Shown here one piece after another: positions 1 through 8,266 of a stretch of 18,903 nt of DNA (position 1 is the stretch's first letter; the number at the start of each line of letters is the position of its first letter). The notes beneath the pieces are model-generated. The model did no database searches, was not told where the DNA came from, and was given only the letters and a program-made list of their open reading frames with translations. Source of the DNA: Palsa-872 sp036844615 (GTDB lineage: Bacteria; Chloroflexota; Dormibacteria; Dormibacterales; Dormibacteraceae); NCBI GenBank assembly GCA_036844615.1, contig DAIUFK010000043.1, positions 1 to 18,903 of the forward strand. The letters are read 5' to 3'. The position numbers were made by a program, and so were the translations under genes.

Positions 1-85
1 TCTCCTTACCGCTGCTTCCTTCCGGACCTGACGGGGTTCGGAGACCCGAGCTGCGCAGGTCCCGACCTTCAACGCCGTTTGCCGC
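1..85 (-). ncRNA. ffs: Signal recognition particle RNA (4.5S/SRP RNA), 3' end cut by window edge
   Basis: The minus strand carries the hallmark of domain IV of bacterial SRP RNA, GGTCCGGAAGGAAGCAGC, followed by GGTA (complement of about 7-29). This is the GGAA tetraloop with its internal loops, the Ffh-binding site. Upstream, the CCTGCGCAGC and CCGAACCCCG segments fit the other strands of the hairpin seen in high-GC SRP RNAs. The RNA joins Ffh and FtsY to target membrane proteins during translation. The 3' half of the closing stem lies outside the window. The 5' end near 85 is my estimate, not a visible boundary. It probably belongs to the small bacterial type, but this cannot be settled without the missing 3' part. 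Confidence 0.93.
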
Positions 86-166
86 GGCCAGGCGTGAGAG
101 CCCAGACCTCAGCGCGGGAATTCGGTCCGGCTAAGGCGGATTGCCGGTTCAGGGTACCGCCAGCAC

Positions 167-257
167 CCCACTTAGCGCGACCATCTGCCATGTTACGCGA
201 GCCCTTGGAAGAGCGGTCACGCGGCTCGATCAAGAGGCACCGCGCCCACTTAGCGCG
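167..257. repeat. Two copies of a 13-bp direct repeat, one forming a hairpin over a stop codon
   Basis: The 13-mer CCCACTTAGCGCG occurs at 167-179 and 245-257. The second copy contains the stop codon (complement of 250-252) of the phosphatidyltransferase gene. It forms a perfect 7-bp stem with a 7-base loop (239-245 pairing with 253-259). There is no T-run after the stem on the minus strand, so it is not a convincing intrinsic terminator. Apart from this, the stretch 86-249 between the SRP RNA and the gene shows no coding potential and no tRNA. Confidence 0.5.
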
Positions 258-948
258 GTAAACCGTCGGCGGGCTCGGGTGCGACCGACCGCCACGCCAC
301 CCAGCCAAGGTGCACGAAGGTGGCTGCAGTGGAGATCGGTATGGCGATCTCGGCGCCGGTGACGACGTTGCTCGCGTCCTGATTGAGGAAGCGGAAGAGG
401 CAAATGCCTCCCACCAGCACGATGATCAGCGAGGTCGAGATCTGCCCGGTCACCGTGTGGCGCAGCTCTGGCCGGCGGTGAGCCGCGATCAGCACGAGGC
501 CTGCTGCCGCCGGCACGAGATAGCGCGCGACGATCACGATGGCGAGCCACAGCGGCATGGCGCCACCAATCGAAAGGCCGATGGCCACAGCTCCGAGCAG
601 CACCCCGTCGACCACCGGGTCCAACCCTCCGCCGAGGGTGGAAGGCTCGTCGAAGCGGCGGGCGATCGTCCCGTCGACGAGGTCGCTCAGGCCGGCGAGC
701 GCCAGCACCACCGCGAGGAGTCCCAGGCGTCCGGGCACCAGTGAATATGCGAGCGCCGGCGCCGCCAGGTGCGCGCGGGCGAGCGACACCTGGTTGGCCA
801 CCCTCGGAATGAAAGCTCCGATCACCGCGACCATGACAAACCAGCCGGCCAACAGGTAAGGGGGCCCAGGATCAGTGCCGGCGATCCACGCGAACCCCAG
901 GAGCAGATAAACGACCCCGAAGATGACTCCGGCCCGGTTGAGCTTCAC
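250..948 (-). CDS. CDP-alcohol phosphatidyltransferase family membrane protein
   Basis: This 232-residue integral membrane enzyme belongs to the family that transfers a phosphatidyl group from CDP-diacylglycerol to an alcohol, as in phosphatidylglycerol-phosphate, phosphatidylinositol or cardiolipin synthesis. The full signature D-x2-D-G-x2-A-R-x8-G-x3-D-x3-D is visible: D89, D92, G93, A96, R97, G106, D110 and D114, which bind the metal and the CDP group. Hydrophobic segments lie on both sides, as expected. The start is GTG at 948. It lies only 10 bp after the stop of the penicillin-binding protein gene, so the two are probably cotranscribed. The acceptor alcohol cannot be read from the sequence, so I give no gene symbol. 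Confidence 0.88.
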   Translation of the reverse strand: MKLNRAGVIFGVVYLLLGFAWIAGTDPGPPYLLAGWFVMVAVIGAFIPRVANQVSLARAHLAAPALAYSLVPGRLGLLAVVLALAGLSDLVDGTIARRFDEPSTLGGGLDPVVDGVLLGAVAIGLSIGGAMPLWLAIVIVARYLVPAAAGLVLIAAHRRPELRHTVTGQISTSLIIVLVGGICLFRFLNQDASNVVTGAEIAIPISTAATFVHLGWVAWRSVAPEPADGLPR

Positions 949-958
949 CGATTCCAGA

Positions 959-3235
959 CTAGGGGGCGGGCGTAGTCGAAGGGCTCGGCGGCTTGGCCGA
1001 AGGGCTTGGGATTGGCGACGGGCTCGGTGATGGAGGCACGTATGCAGGCGCCCCCGGCGGAGGGTTGGCCCCGCAGGGATAGCTCGGCTCGTCGACGCCC
1101 TTGATGAAGATCTCGTTGTAGCCCCCGGTGGCCACGCGGCCGCCGTCGTAGAAGCACACGGTTCGCGTCACCACCCCTGACGGCTTGGCCCACAACGCGG
1201 GCCACGGATGCTTCGAGTAGTACTCCTCGAGGAAGGGCTTCCACACCGAGATCCCAACGTTCTCTCCGAACAGGACAGAGGTCGGGCACTGCCAGCCCGA
1301 CGGCGGGAAGTTCGTCGCGAGATACGCAAACCCGGACTTGCATTTGGCGCCGGCGTCGATGTGCATGAGCGACGCGGCAACCGCCAGGTTCGGCGTGTAG
1401 CCGATAAAGATCGAGCCGGTGTAAGCCTCCGTCGTCCCTGACTTGCCTGCCACCGGCCGGCTGCCGAGATCGCCGAGATAAAGCTTCACCGGCCCTCTCA
1501 ACAGGTCGGTCATCACGTAGCCGAGCTCGGGGCTGATCACCTGGACACGAGGGGCCGAAGGCTTGAGCTGCTCCAGAACCTTGCCGCTCGGGTCAGTCAC
1601 CTTAAGCACAGGTTGCGGGGTGACTTTGTAACCGCCATTGTCGAACGCCGAATACGCTGCGAGGTGCTGAGCCATCGAGATGGCGTCATGACCCAGCGTG
1701 GTCGCCACGCCATCGGGATTCTCGATCTTTGCGGTGATGCCGAGGTCATGCATGAACGACACCACGCGGTCGCCGCCCTCCCCCTTGTAGGTCCACAGCG
1801 CAGGCAGGTTGCGGGACTCGGCAAGGGCCTTCCGCAGCGTGATGTAGCCCTCGTGCCTGGAGTCCCAGTCGTTGAACGTGTAGCCGCCGATGACCCCTGT
1901 CGCGTCATTGAGCAGCGTCGCGGGGTTGATGAGGCCGGCGTTGATGGCGGCAGCGTAGGTGTAGACCTTGAAAGAGGAGCCGACCCCTCGCCAGCCAAGA
2001 GGCTCCACGCCGGTGAGGTTTATCTGGCCTCGAATCGATGGGTTGTTGTAGTTGGCGCTGCCGATCATCGCCAGGATCTCGCCGTCGTTCGGGTTCATCA
2101 CCAGCATCGCGCCCGTGTTCACGCCGCGTCCGGCGTAGGCGCGCACACCTGCCTTGACCCACTTGTCGGCGAGCGCCTGCGTGCTGAGGTCGAGGGTGGT
2201 AGTGATGTTGAGGCCACCTTCGTATAGAGCCTGCTCCCCGTAGCGAGCGGTTATGTACTGCTCGATGTAGTCGACGAAATGAGCGGTGAGCGCGTTGTGC
2301 TGCACTGGCATCTTCTTGCGCGCCGCGATCATCTTTGCCACCAGGTCGCTGTTGAAGATGTCGATCGAGTCTGTGAGCGTGATGTCACCGACCTCGACCA
2401 TGCCGTCGAGCACCTGGCGCCACCTCTCGTTGGTCGCGGCAAGCTGATCCGGAGTGCCGAACGGGTCGTAGTCGGAAGGCGCTTGCGGCAGCCCGGCGAG
2501 GAAGCTCGCCTGCGCCCAGCTCAGATCGCTGGCGTGGACCCGGAAGTAGGTTTCCGCCGCCGCCTCCGCGCCATACGCGCCGTTGCCGTAGCTGATCGTG
2601 TTGAGGTACAGCTCCAGGATCTGCTGTTTGGAATACCTGCGCTCCATCTCCTCCGCGAGCACCAGCTCGCGGAACTTGCGGCTGATGGTTTTGCTCTGGG
2701 CCTCCTGGGTGTCGAGGACGTTGTTCTTCACCACCTGCTGCGTGATCGTCGACCCGCCAAGGGTCGCCGAGCGGTGGGTGAGGTCGTAGGCGACAGCGAC
2801 GGCGAGCCTTCGGTAATCGACACCCGAGTTGTCGTAGAAGGTCCGATCCTCGGTATCGATGGTGGCCCTCTGGAGCTTCACGCTGATCTTGCTCAGCGGA
2901 ACCACCGTTCGGTTCTGGTGATAGAGGGCCTCGATCAGCTTGCCGTTGCGGTCGAATATCCGGCTGGTCTGGGTCAGGTTTCCGGCTTGCAGCGCTTCGA
3001 TCGAGGGGAGGTCGCCCGCAAAGTAGTCGATCACCCCGATGGTCCCGCCAGTCCCGATCAGGCCTGCCGCCGTGACCGCGATGAGGACGACGAGAAGTGC
3101 CCGAGCCAACCAGGGGTGCGAGGCGCTGCCACGCGGCCCGCGGTTCTGCGGGCTCGAGCGGCGACGCCGTTTGGCCGGCGGCGCGGCCGCCAGGCGACGG
3201 GCGGAGCGGCGGCTGCGACGAGTCGCCACGGTCAA
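959..3235 (-). CDS. Class A penicillin-binding protein (glycosyltransferase 51 plus transpeptidase)
   Basis: This 758-residue bifunctional enzyme polymerises and crosslinks peptidoglycan. The order is: a basic cytoplasmic tail (about 1-40), one membrane anchor (about 43-70), a GT51 domain, a transpeptidase domain and a Pro/Ser-rich C-terminal tail (about 725-758). In the GT51 domain I see the catalytic Glu of the EDRTF motif (E129), GGSTITQQ (160-167) and the RYSKQQILELYLN region. In the transpeptidase domain I see S420-x-x-K423 (nucleophile Ser420), S474-R-N476 and K598-S-G-T601. The His usual a few residues after EDRxF is Asn136 here. The TTG start is supported by GGAGG 8 bases upstream. 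The gene starts 57 bp after the nuoN stop, so read-through is possible. Confidence 0.95.
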   Translation of the reverse strand: MTVATRRSRRSARRLAAAPPAKRRRRSSPQNRGPRGSASHPWLARALLVVLIAVTAAGLIGTGGTIGVIDYFAGDLPSIEALQAGNLTQTSRIFDRNGKLIEALYHQNRTVVPLSKISVKLQRATIDTEDRTFYDNSGVDYRRLAVAVAYDLTHRSATLGGSTITQQVVKNNVLDTQEAQSKTISRKFRELVLAEEMERRYSKQQILELYLNTISYGNGAYGAEAAAETYFRVHASDLSWAQASFLAGLPQAPSDYDPFGTPDQLAATNERWRQVLDGMVEVGDITLTDSIDIFNSDLVAKMIAARKKMPVQHNALTAHFVDYIEQYITARYGEQALYEGGLNITTTLDLSTQALADKWVKAGVRAYAGRGVNTGAMLVMNPNDGEILAMIGSANYNNPSIRGQINLTGVEPLGWRGVGSSFKVYTYAAAINAGLINPATLLNDATGVIGGYTFNDWDSRHEGYITLRKALAESRNLPALWTYKGEGGDRVVSFMHDLGITAKIENPDGVATTLGHDAISMAQHLAAYSAFDNGGYKVTPQPVLKVTDPSGKVLEQLKPSAPRVQVISPELGYVMTDLLRGPVKLYLGDLGSRPVAGKSGTTEAYTGSIFIGYTPNLAVAASLMHIDAGAKCKSGFAYLATNFPPSGWQCPTSVLFGENVGISVWKPFLEEYYSKHPWPALWAKPSGVVTRTVCFYDGGRVATGGYNEIFIKGVDEPSYPCGANPPPGAPAYVPPSPSPSPIPSPSAKPPSPSTTPAP

Positions 3236-3243
3236 AGGCGGGA

Positions 3244-3248
3244 CCTCC
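3244..3248 (-). promoter_or_regulatory. Ribosome binding site deciding the TTG start of the penicillin-binding protein
   Basis: The minus strand reads GGAGG, then 8 bases, then TTG at 3235. The alternative GTG two codons later would have a spacing of 14, so the TTG fits better. Confidence 0.65.
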
Positions 3249-3292
3249 AGGACGTTTTCTAGGACGTGTGCTGCGACGCTTGTGGGCGCAGT

Positions 3293-4705
3293 CTACCGAA
3301 GGCCCAGCGCCTCTGCTCCCTGGTAGGCGAGGCCAAGGATCGGGTTCCCGAACACCCCGTAAGCGGCAATTGCTGCGCAGAGAACGACTGCGCCGGCGGT
3401 CGAGAAGCGGGTCCAGGCGGGCAGCGCGAACCCGAAGGCGCGGCGTCCCTCCTCAGGCGGGCTCTGGATATAGAGGACGCGAAGGGTTCCCAGCGCCGCG
3501 ACCAGGCTCAGCACAGAGCCGAGCACCCCGACTGCAAGAAGCTCGAAGTGACCGGCCTGGGCGAGCGCCGCGGCGACTGCGAACTGCCCGAAGAAGCCTG
3601 CCAGCGGCGGCGCTCCGGCGAGGGACAGGAAGGCCATTGCGATCCCGGCGGCGCGAGCCGGGCGCAGAACGCCCATGCCGGCGAGAGAGGCCTCGCCACC
3701 CTCCACCCCACCCAGGACCGCAGGTCCGCAGGTGGCGGCGAGCGCAAAGGCGCCGAGGAGGAAAAGAGCTCCGCCAAGCCCGCCGCGGTAATGGGTCGAT
3801 AGGCCCGCGGCAATCCACCCGGCCTGGCCAACGGCAAGGTACGCGAGCCTCGCGCGAGGGGCCCGCACCGCGAGGGCTGCCGCGCCCCCTCCCAACATCG
3901 CCACCGCAGCGATGACTGCGAGATACGGCGAGAACGCCTGGGGCACCGCGGTGAGGATCGCGACAAGCTTGATCGTCACGACCAGCGCTGCCACCGCCAC
4001 CAGCCCGAGCACAAGTCCTGCCCCGAGCGGTGTGGCACCAAGGCTCGCGGGCACGCTCGCGATGTGGAAAGGCGCGATTCCTGCGCGCACTGCAAGTCCG
4101 CCGAGAAGCAGAAGGATGGGGATCGCCAGCGGCAGCGTAGGCGCTGCCGACTGCATCACCTGGCGAGCGGTCGAGAGGTCGGCGGTGCCCGCTGTGGCAT
4201 AGACAAAAGCAAAGCCGACCACGAGCAGCCCTGTGGCGAGGCCCCCTGTGATCAGCAGGCGAAGCCCGAGGTCAGGGCGTCGAAGCCCAACCAGCACCAC
4301 ACCTGCAGCCGCGGCAACCTCTAGGCCGGCCCACAGGGAGACGAAGTCGCCCGCCGATGCCGCGACCATCACGCCGAACGCGGCAAGCAGTGGCATCGCG
4401 AGGCCGATCGAGATTGAATCCTCGGCGCTCCAATCCGCCACCGCTATCGCTGTGGCTGCGGCGAGCAGAACCGCCGCCTTGGCGAAGAGGGCAAACCGGT
4501 CCTGCACGAAGGCGCCGCCGAAAAGGCTTACCAATGCGGCCCCCAACCACAGCTCGAGGAGGAACGCGACGACGACCACGCCGGCGACGAACGCCGGCAG
4601 ATATTGGCGAAGCGAGCGGGAGGCGCCAAACCGCGCCGACAGCAAAAGCAGGACAGCTGCCGCGGCGACGATTGCCTCGGGGACGAGCACCAGCTGTTTG
4701 ATCAC
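3293..4705 (-). CDS. nuoN: Complex I-like membrane subunit N (divergent NuoN)
   Basis: This 470-residue polytopic protein is antiporter-like (proton-translocating module family) and comes last in a J-K-L-M-N order. Family hallmarks are the LWAGLE segment, with E129 at the position of E. coli NuoN Glu133, APFH (211-214), and LSLAGAPPLAGFFGQF (360-375) matching the TM12 region. By eye alignment the TM7 Lys (E. coli K217) is Arg207, the TM12 Lys (K395) is Gln374, and the TM8 Lys has no clear equivalent. The GTG start at 4705 overlaps the nuoM stop as GTGA. A longer reading from 4831 would lie inside nuoM and encode a non-membrane, Arg-rich leader, so I reject it. Proton transport activity is uncertain. 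Confidence 0.85.
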   Translation of the reverse strand: MIKQLVLVPEAIVAAAAVLLLLSARFGASRSLRQYLPAFVAGVVVVAFLLELWLGAALVSLFGGAFVQDRFALFAKAAVLLAAATAIAVADWSAEDSISIGLAMPLLAAFGVMVAASAGDFVSLWAGLEVAAAAGVVLVGLRRPDLGLRLLITGGLATGLLVVGFAFVYATAGTADLSTARQVMQSAAPTLPLAIPILLLLGGLAVRAGIAPFHIASVPASLGATPLGAGLVLGLVAVAALVVTIKLVAILTAVPQAFSPYLAVIAAVAMLGGGAAALAVRAPRARLAYLAVGQAGWIAAGLSTHYRGGLGGALFLLGAFALAATCGPAVLGGVEGGEASLAGMGVLRPARAAGIAMAFLSLAGAPPLAGFFGQFAVAAALAQAGHFELLAVGVLGSVLSLVAALGTLRVLYIQSPPEEGRRAFGFALPAWTRFSTAGAVVLCAAIAAYGVFGNPILGLAYQGAEALGLR

Positions 4706-6306
4706 TTGCCCACCGCGTATGGGTCGGCGATGTCGGTGAGGCCTGCCGCCATCGTGTTGACGAGGCCTGGGTCGAAGATCGGCTGGTCGGTTCCCGGCAG
4801 CTTGGGACCCCCGGGGAACACACCCACCCAAAGCAGACCGCCCGCCAGCAGACCGAGAAACCAGGTTTCACCCAGCGCCGAGTCCGAGACGCCCGGCGCG
4901 TCGGGATTCGGCAGCCCGAAGAGCATGCGGTGCACCAGCACGACAAGGCTGGCCGCCACCAGGGCGAGGCCTGCCGCGACCGCGAACGCGGCGACAGGCT
5001 GGGTCTTGAACGAGCCGAGAAACGTCATGGCCTCCGCTGGATATGACGCCATGAGGGGCACCCCGAGCAGACCGAATACGGCCAACAGCATGAGCCAGGT
5101 CAGGTTCGGCATTCGCGGCGCAAGGCCTCTCAAGACGCGAAGATTTCGTGACTGCGCCCGATCAGCAATGGTCGCGCACACCCCAACGATCAGGGCAGCC
5201 GCCAGCCCACCCGAGAAAATCGAAAGTACGCTGCCGCCGATGGCCAGCGGGGAAAGTGCCGCGAGGCCGAGCACGGTGACCCCCCCGGGAACCAGCGCAA
5301 GGTTCGCTGCCGCTTGGCGCAGGTCATTGGACCGCAGAACCACCAGGCCGGCGTAAGCGATGGTGACCGCCGCGAGCACGGCAACGAGCGGCGAAAGAAG
5401 CTGCGCCGCGACCGGCTCGGCGCCGACGAGAACCCGCAGCAGGACGTAGGCGCCGAGACGCGTGGCGCTGCCGGCAATGATCACTGAAACGCCGACGGGA
5501 GCCTCCGAGAACAGGTCGCGCACCCAGCCATGAAATGGGAACAGCGGTAGGCGGGTCGCCGCCGCTACCAATACCGCCGCGCCGATGGCCAACTGCATGC
5601 GCGGGCTCAGCGTGGTCTTCAGGAGCACGTCCATGTCGAAGCTGCTGCTGCCGGTCGCCGCATACAGGGCCATCGTGGCAATGAGAAGCGCAATGGTGCC
5701 GACGCCCCAGTACGCAACGAGCCTCCAGGCTGCCGCCTCGCGACGGGGGCCGCCCCATCCCAGGACCAGCAACGCAAGCGGGATGGTTGAGGCGCCCCAG
5801 AACAGGAGCAGCACGAACATGTCGTGCGCTACAACAACGCCGTTCACGCAAGCCTCGGACAGAAGGAGCAGGCAGAAATACGAGCGCACGCGCTCGCGCA
5901 CTCCAAACGACGCGAGGACCGAGGCGAGCCCGACCAGGCCCGACAGGATGAGCATCACCATGCCCGGGCCGTCGACCCCGAGGTGATACACAGCGCCGAT
6001 CGCAGGCAGCCACGACACCTTCTCTTCGAACTGAACGGTGGTCAAGAAGTTCTCGAACTGGTTGTAGGCGACCCACAGGACGAAGAGGAGCCCCAGGTTG
6101 GTGAAGAACGCGATCTGCTTCATGAGCGCGTCGTACCGGCCGCGCGGATTGGGCAGGACGGCGATGAGGCCGGCGACGACGACGGGTGTCCAGACCAGGA
6201 TGCTCAGGAGCAGCGACGAGGTGAAAATCCCGGTACCTCCGACCGTCACCGGCGCGGGATTCGGGCTTGCAGCGTGAATCACCGCGGCGAAGTTCGCGGC
6301 TATCAC
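4702..6306 (-). CDS. nuoM: Complex I-like membrane subunit M (divergent NuoM)
   Basis: This 534-residue, many-helix protein belongs to the antiporter-like family. The clearest family stretch is LPLFPFHGWVRD (253-264) followed by SEAP, matching the PLHGWLPDAHSQAP region of E. coli NuoM, and AEAMTFLGSF (424-433) matching the TM12 GEFxxxxGSF region. Key positions by eye alignment: the TM5 Glu (E. coli E144, FWE) is Gly171, the TM7 Lys (K234) is Arg252, the TM8 Lys (K265) is Arg283, and the TM12 Glu (E407) is kept as E425. The GTG start overlaps the nuoL stop as GTGA and has AGGAG 7 bases upstream. The extended N-terminus (about 30 residues before the first helix) is longer than in E. coli. Confidence 0.87.
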   Translation of the reverse strand: MIAANFAAVIHAASPNPAPVTVGGTGIFTSSLLLSILVWTPVVVAGLIAVLPNPRGRYDALMKQIAFFTNLGLLFVLWVAYNQFENFLTTVQFEEKVSWLPAIGAVYHLGVDGPGMVMLILSGLVGLASVLASFGVRERVRSYFCLLLLSEACVNGVVVAHDMFVLLLFWGASTIPLALLVLGWGGPRREAAAWRLVAYWGVGTIALLIATMALYAATGSSSFDMDVLLKTTLSPRMQLAIGAAVLVAAATRLPLFPFHGWVRDLFSEAPVGVSVIIAGSATRLGAYVLLRVLVGAEPVAAQLLSPLVAVLAAVTIAYAGLVVLRSNDLRQAAANLALVPGGVTVLGLAALSPLAIGGSVLSIFSGGLAAALIVGVCATIADRAQSRNLRVLRGLAPRMPNLTWLMLLAVFGLLGVPLMASYPAEAMTFLGSFKTQPVAAFAVAAGLALVAASLVVLVHRMLFGLPNPDAPGVSDSALGETWFLGLLAGGLLWVGVFPGGPKLPGTDQPIFDPGLVNTMAAGLTDIADPYAVGK

Positions 6307-8177
6307 CTGAACACTCCTGGCGACAGCAGGGCCACAGCAGCCGCGAGCAGCACCGCGAGCAGAATCACCGCAGGCAGCGCGGGAACGCGCGAGGCGGCCG
6401 CGACGATTCGCCCGGTGGCAACGGCGGAGCGTCCCAGCGCGTCATCGCGCGTTGGGATCCAGTTGCTGGTGCCGTCGGCGAGGCTCGCTGCGGGTTCCAC
6501 GGCGAATCGGCCGACCGATCCGAACGCAAGCGCAACGAACCGATCGGTCCACCGCCCAAGACCTGTCGACGCCCGCACCGCGCCGTCCTTGCTCGCGCTG
6601 TATGCAATCACCGCGGCGGCGAAGCCGATCGACGCGACAGCGACCCACACGAGGTAGGTGGCGGTGCTCGGGACCGGATGCTTGTGGCCGACGTCGAGGA
6701 AGTCCAGCCAGCTGCGAACCAGGGAAGCCGCCACCAGCGCGGCGCCGACGAGAGCAAGCCAGTACGGCCATGCCAGCGAGCCCGCGGGCACCTCGCGCAC
6801 TCGATCAGGTTCGAAAGCTCGGCGCCGTCGAAGCGGCCCGATCGCAATCGCGAGGAAGATCCGCAGCGAGCCGACAGAAACAAGCAGCACAGCCTCGCCG
6901 AGGATCAGCCCCAGCTTTGAGTTGGAGGCCACCGAATATGCGAGCGCGCCTGACGCGCTGAGCCCAAGGACCAATCCAGAAGCGAGGAGCGCGAGGGCGC
7001 TACCGCGCATGCGCTGCCAGGCACCGCCCATCTCTGCGAGGTCGTCGGTTCGCATCGCGGCGGCAAGAGCGGACGCGGCAAGCGCGCCTGCTACGCGCGC
7101 GAGCGCCGCAGCGAAGACACAGGCAACGCCGGCGATCGCGAACGTATAGGTGAAGCCGGCCTTCTGGGAGCCCTCAACCACGACTGCGGCGCCCACCGCC
7201 GCAACCCCAGATCCCAGGAAGGCGATAGCTCGGCGGGGCTCATTGGTGACGAGCGCGAACAACGGAGCTATCACTGCAGCCGCACCGCATGCATAAAGGA
7301 GAGCTCGCAAGGTCTGGGCATTGGATGCGCCGACTATCGGCATGATTCGAAATAGCACGACGATGGCGATCACCGACCACACCGCCTGGGTCATCGCAGA
7401 CGCTGCCGCCGGCGCGGCGACCGCGGTGCGCGTCACCCATGACTGCAAAGGCCAGAGCGCGAGGCGGCCCGCGATGCCAACGAATAGGAGGACGGAGGCG
7501 ATGGCGAGAGCCTTGGCGGTTGCCGCCGGGGTGGTGTGAAGGATCGGGATGAGAGCAGTGATGGTCTGAACGCCGTACCGCGAATACAGAACGCCGATGC
7601 CGCAAAGCAGGAAGAGGTCGGTGAGGAAAGGCAGAGCGAAGGCGACGCGCGTGCTGCGAGCAGCAGCGTCGGCGCCCCAGCGATGCGCCAGCAGCAGATA
7701 GGTCGTGGCGCCGGTGAGGCCCCAGAACGCGAACAGCTCGACGAGGTCGTTGCTCACCAGCGTCCCAACGGTGCCGAACAAGAACAGGCTGACCAGCGCG
7801 TTGAAGCGCGCGGCCCCAGCCTCGACCCTTCCCATCACCCGATGCCAGCCGAGCGCTCCGATCACGCACAGCTCGACAACGAGGAGCGCGACCACTGTCA
7901 GGTGATCGACCCGAAGCACGATGTCGATCACGAAGGCCTGGAAGTTGATGGGGCCGGTGACGGTGACCGGCAGGCTGAGGTAGTGGTAGAAGATCGTGAA
8001 AGGTGCGCTCTTCTTCGCCAGACCCCAACCCACGAGCAGCGTGAGCAGGAGGGTGACCAGTGCGCCGAACATCGCGAGGTTGGATGCGGACCGCCGGGTT
8101 CGCACACCCGAGATCGCCAGCACGAACGCGGCGAGCGGAGCGATCACCAGCACGGGCACCGACCATCCGAGAGCCAC
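6303..8177 (-). CDS. nuoL: Complex I-like membrane subunit L (divergent NuoL)
   Basis: This 624-residue protein has the size and helix pattern of NuoL, including a long C-terminal extension. Family landmarks are ELFAFWGLTGATTYLLL (147-163), WPLQSWV (242-248), EPRRAIAF (313-320) and DDLAEMGG (378-385). Channel residues differ from E. coli: the TM5 Glu (E144) is Gly153, the TM7 Lys (K229) is Arg238, the TM8 His (H254) is Gln264, and the FFSKDE-type TM12 motif is not recognisable around 405-420. The GTG at 8177 is the first standard start codon. It leaves 89 bp after nuoK, although the other junctions in the operon overlap, and the frame stays open up to a CTG at 8270 that overlaps the nuoK stop. 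Confidence 0.87.
   Translation of the reverse strand: MALGWSVPVLVIAPLAAFVLAISGVRTRRSASNLAMFGALVTLLLTLLVGWGLAKKSAPFTIFYHYLSLPVTVTGPINFQAFVIDIVLRVDHLTVVALLVVELCVIGALGWHRVMGRVEAGAARFNALVSLFLFGTVGTLVSNDLVELFAFWGLTGATTYLLLAHRWGADAAARSTRVAFALPFLTDLFLLCGIGVLYSRYGVQTITALIPILHTTPAATAKALAIASVLLFVGIAGRLALWPLQSWVTRTAVAAPAAASAMTQAVWSVIAIVVLFRIMPIVGASNAQTLRALLYACGAAAVIAPLFALVTNEPRRAIAFLGSGVAAVGAAVVVEGSQKAGFTYTFAIAGVACVFAAALARVAGALAASALAAAMRTDDLAEMGGAWQRMRGSALALLASGLVLGLSASGALAYSVASNSKLGLILGEAVLLVSVGSLRIFLAIAIGPLRRRRAFEPDRVREVPAGSLAWPYWLALVGAALVAASLVRSWLDFLDVGHKHPVPSTATYLVWVAVASIGFAAAVIAYSASKDGAVRASTGLGRWTDRFVALAFGSVGRFAVEPAASLADGTSNWIPTRDDALGRSAVATGRIVAAASRVPALPAVILLAVLLAAAVALLSPGVFR
6314..6318 (-). promoter_or_regulatory. 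Ribosome binding site for nuoM
   Basis: AGGAG on the minus strand lies 7 bases before the GTG at 6306, inside the end of nuoL. It supports the GTGA-overlapping start. Confidence 0.65.
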
Positions 8178-8266
8178 GAACGGGTCGAAATTGAAGCCGC
8201 CAGGACGCGCGCCGGAGGCGGCGCCCGAGGCTGCCGTGAGGATGTCGCCGGCAGCGACGAGCAGGT

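Noticed and set aside
86..249. A possible tRNA next to the SRP RNA
   Set aside because: GGTTC and GGACCGAATTCC stretches looked T-arm-like, but no stem closes around them on either strand and no CCA end or anticodon arm can be drawn.
239..259. Hairpin at the phosphatidyltransferase stop codon as an intrinsic terminator
   Set aside because: The stem is perfect, but the minus strand continues with GCCTCTTGA and has no T-run. It also overlaps the stop codon, so ribosomes would disrupt it.
2279..3262. A 327-residue plus-strand open frame
   Set aside because: Antisense to the glycosyltransferase domain of the penicillin-binding protein; no family resemblance.
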